Part shown: in pieces, positions 14,009 to 14,284 of the stretch | Position numbering within the stretch: the first letter of the stretch is position 1 | Layout of the letters: each line of letters opens with the position of its first letter | From: UBA1732 sp045114455 | GTDB lineage: Bacteria; Verrucomicrobiota; Lentisphaeria; Victivallales; UBA1829 | Direction of reading: 5' to 3' | DNA length: 14,284 bases | Assembly: GCA_045114455.1 (NCBI GenBank) | Contig: JBGUKN010000100.1 | Location: 1-14,284 of the forward strand | Translations under genes and position numbers: made by a program | The notes under the pieces: model-generated | The model's database searches: none | Seen by the model: the letters and a program-made list of their open reading frames with translations, nothing else | What the model was told of the DNA's origin: nothing

Positions 14009-14284
14009 ATGACGATGTATGAACCCGTGATCGGGATCGAAGCGCACGTGCAGATCCGCACGAAAAGCAAGATGTTCTGTTCCTGCCCGAATACCTACGG
14101 CGCCCCGCCGAATACCGATACCTGCCCCGTCTGCATGGGCATGCCCGGCGTTCTGCCGGTCGTGAACAAGGAGGCGGTCCGCAAGGCCGTCGTCGCCGGC
14201 ATGATGTGCGGCTGCGAGATCGCGAAGTTCAGCAAGTTCGACCGCAAGAGCTATTTCTACCCGGACCTCGTGAAGGACTACCAG
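14009..14284 (+). CDS. gatB: Asp/Glu-tRNA(Asn/Gln) amidotransferase subunit B, N-terminal part (3' end outside window)
   Basis: GatB is the kinase and tRNA-binding subunit of GatCAB, which amidates Glu-tRNA(Gln) and/or Asp-tRNA(Asn) in the cytoplasm. The 92 visible codons begin MTMYEPVIGIEAHVQI and carry the family stretch TKSKMFCSC, then DTCPVCMGMPGVLPVVN, with the zinc-binding Cys residues of CSC and CPVC, and KSYFYPDLVKDYQ. The ATG at 14009 has GGAG 8 nt upstream and fits the family start. The frame is also open upstream to an ATG at 13940, only about 2 nt from the predicted transcription start, which would add 23 residues. It is divergent from the envelope operon and has its own strong promoter. 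gatA and gatC are not seen here. Confidence 0.96.
   Translation, partial: MTMYEPVIGIEAHVQIRTKSKMFCSCPNTYGAPPNTDTCPVCMGMPGVLPVVNKEAVRKAVVAGMMCGCEIAKFSKFDRKSYFYPDLVKDYQ

Noticed and set aside
12681..14012. + strand open frame of 443 codons through the carboxypeptidase and control region
   Set aside because: It runs through the promoters and the dyad, is antisense to an intact S11 gene and has no family resemblance.

Overview
The window is 14.3 kb of GC-rich bacterial chromosome with A/T-rich gaps between transcription units. Every recognisable gene is a housekeeping or cell-envelope gene, and I see no tRNA, rRNA, CRISPR array, insertion sequence, phage gene or integration site. The organism looks Gram-negative: it has a lipobox lipoprotein and meso-diaminopimelate (meso-DAP) peptidoglycan, shown by DapB and a MurE carrying the DNPR specificity motif. 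GatB suggests the indirect, amidotransferase route to Gln-tRNA and/or Asn-tRNA. The overall feel is that of the PVC group (for example Lentisphaerota/Victivallales), but this is a low-confidence inference that needs a protein search.

Left part (1-5071, + strand): a compact run of purL (5' end outside the window), dapB, an unrecognised 117-aa gene, NADP-type icd, a GNAT acetyltransferase and a DUF2156 protein. Spacers are 12, 28, -4, 17 and -4 nt, so this is probably one operon mixing purine synthesis, DAP/lysine synthesis and the TCA cycle with two acyltransferase-fold proteins.

Middle (5072-6765): two single-gene units on the - strand. The first encodes a LolA-like lipoprotein with its own promoter and a hairpin terminator. 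The second encodes a 58-aa, very basic, unrecognised protein under a consensus promoter (TTGACA-17-TATATT), with an A/T-rich upstream tract, a strong ribosome binding site and a textbook terminator. This is the clearest sign of an undescribed, highly expressed gene in the window.

Right part (6766-13706, - strand): a cell-envelope operon read right to left. It holds an S11 D,D-carboxypeptidase with an unusual repeat tail, a UDP-glucuronate decarboxylase (UDP-xylose synthase), murF, murE and a polytopic GT39/ArnT-like glycosyltransferase that also has its own promoter. MurF and MurE build the peptidoglycan precursor and the carboxypeptidase trims the stem peptide after export. The nucleotide-sugar enzyme and the membrane glycosyltransferase suggest a linked glycan step.

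Right edge (13707-14284): a divergent control region with two extended -10 promoters, a perfect dyad over the carboxypeptidase -35 and a structured gatB leader, followed by the first 92 codons of gatB on the + strand.
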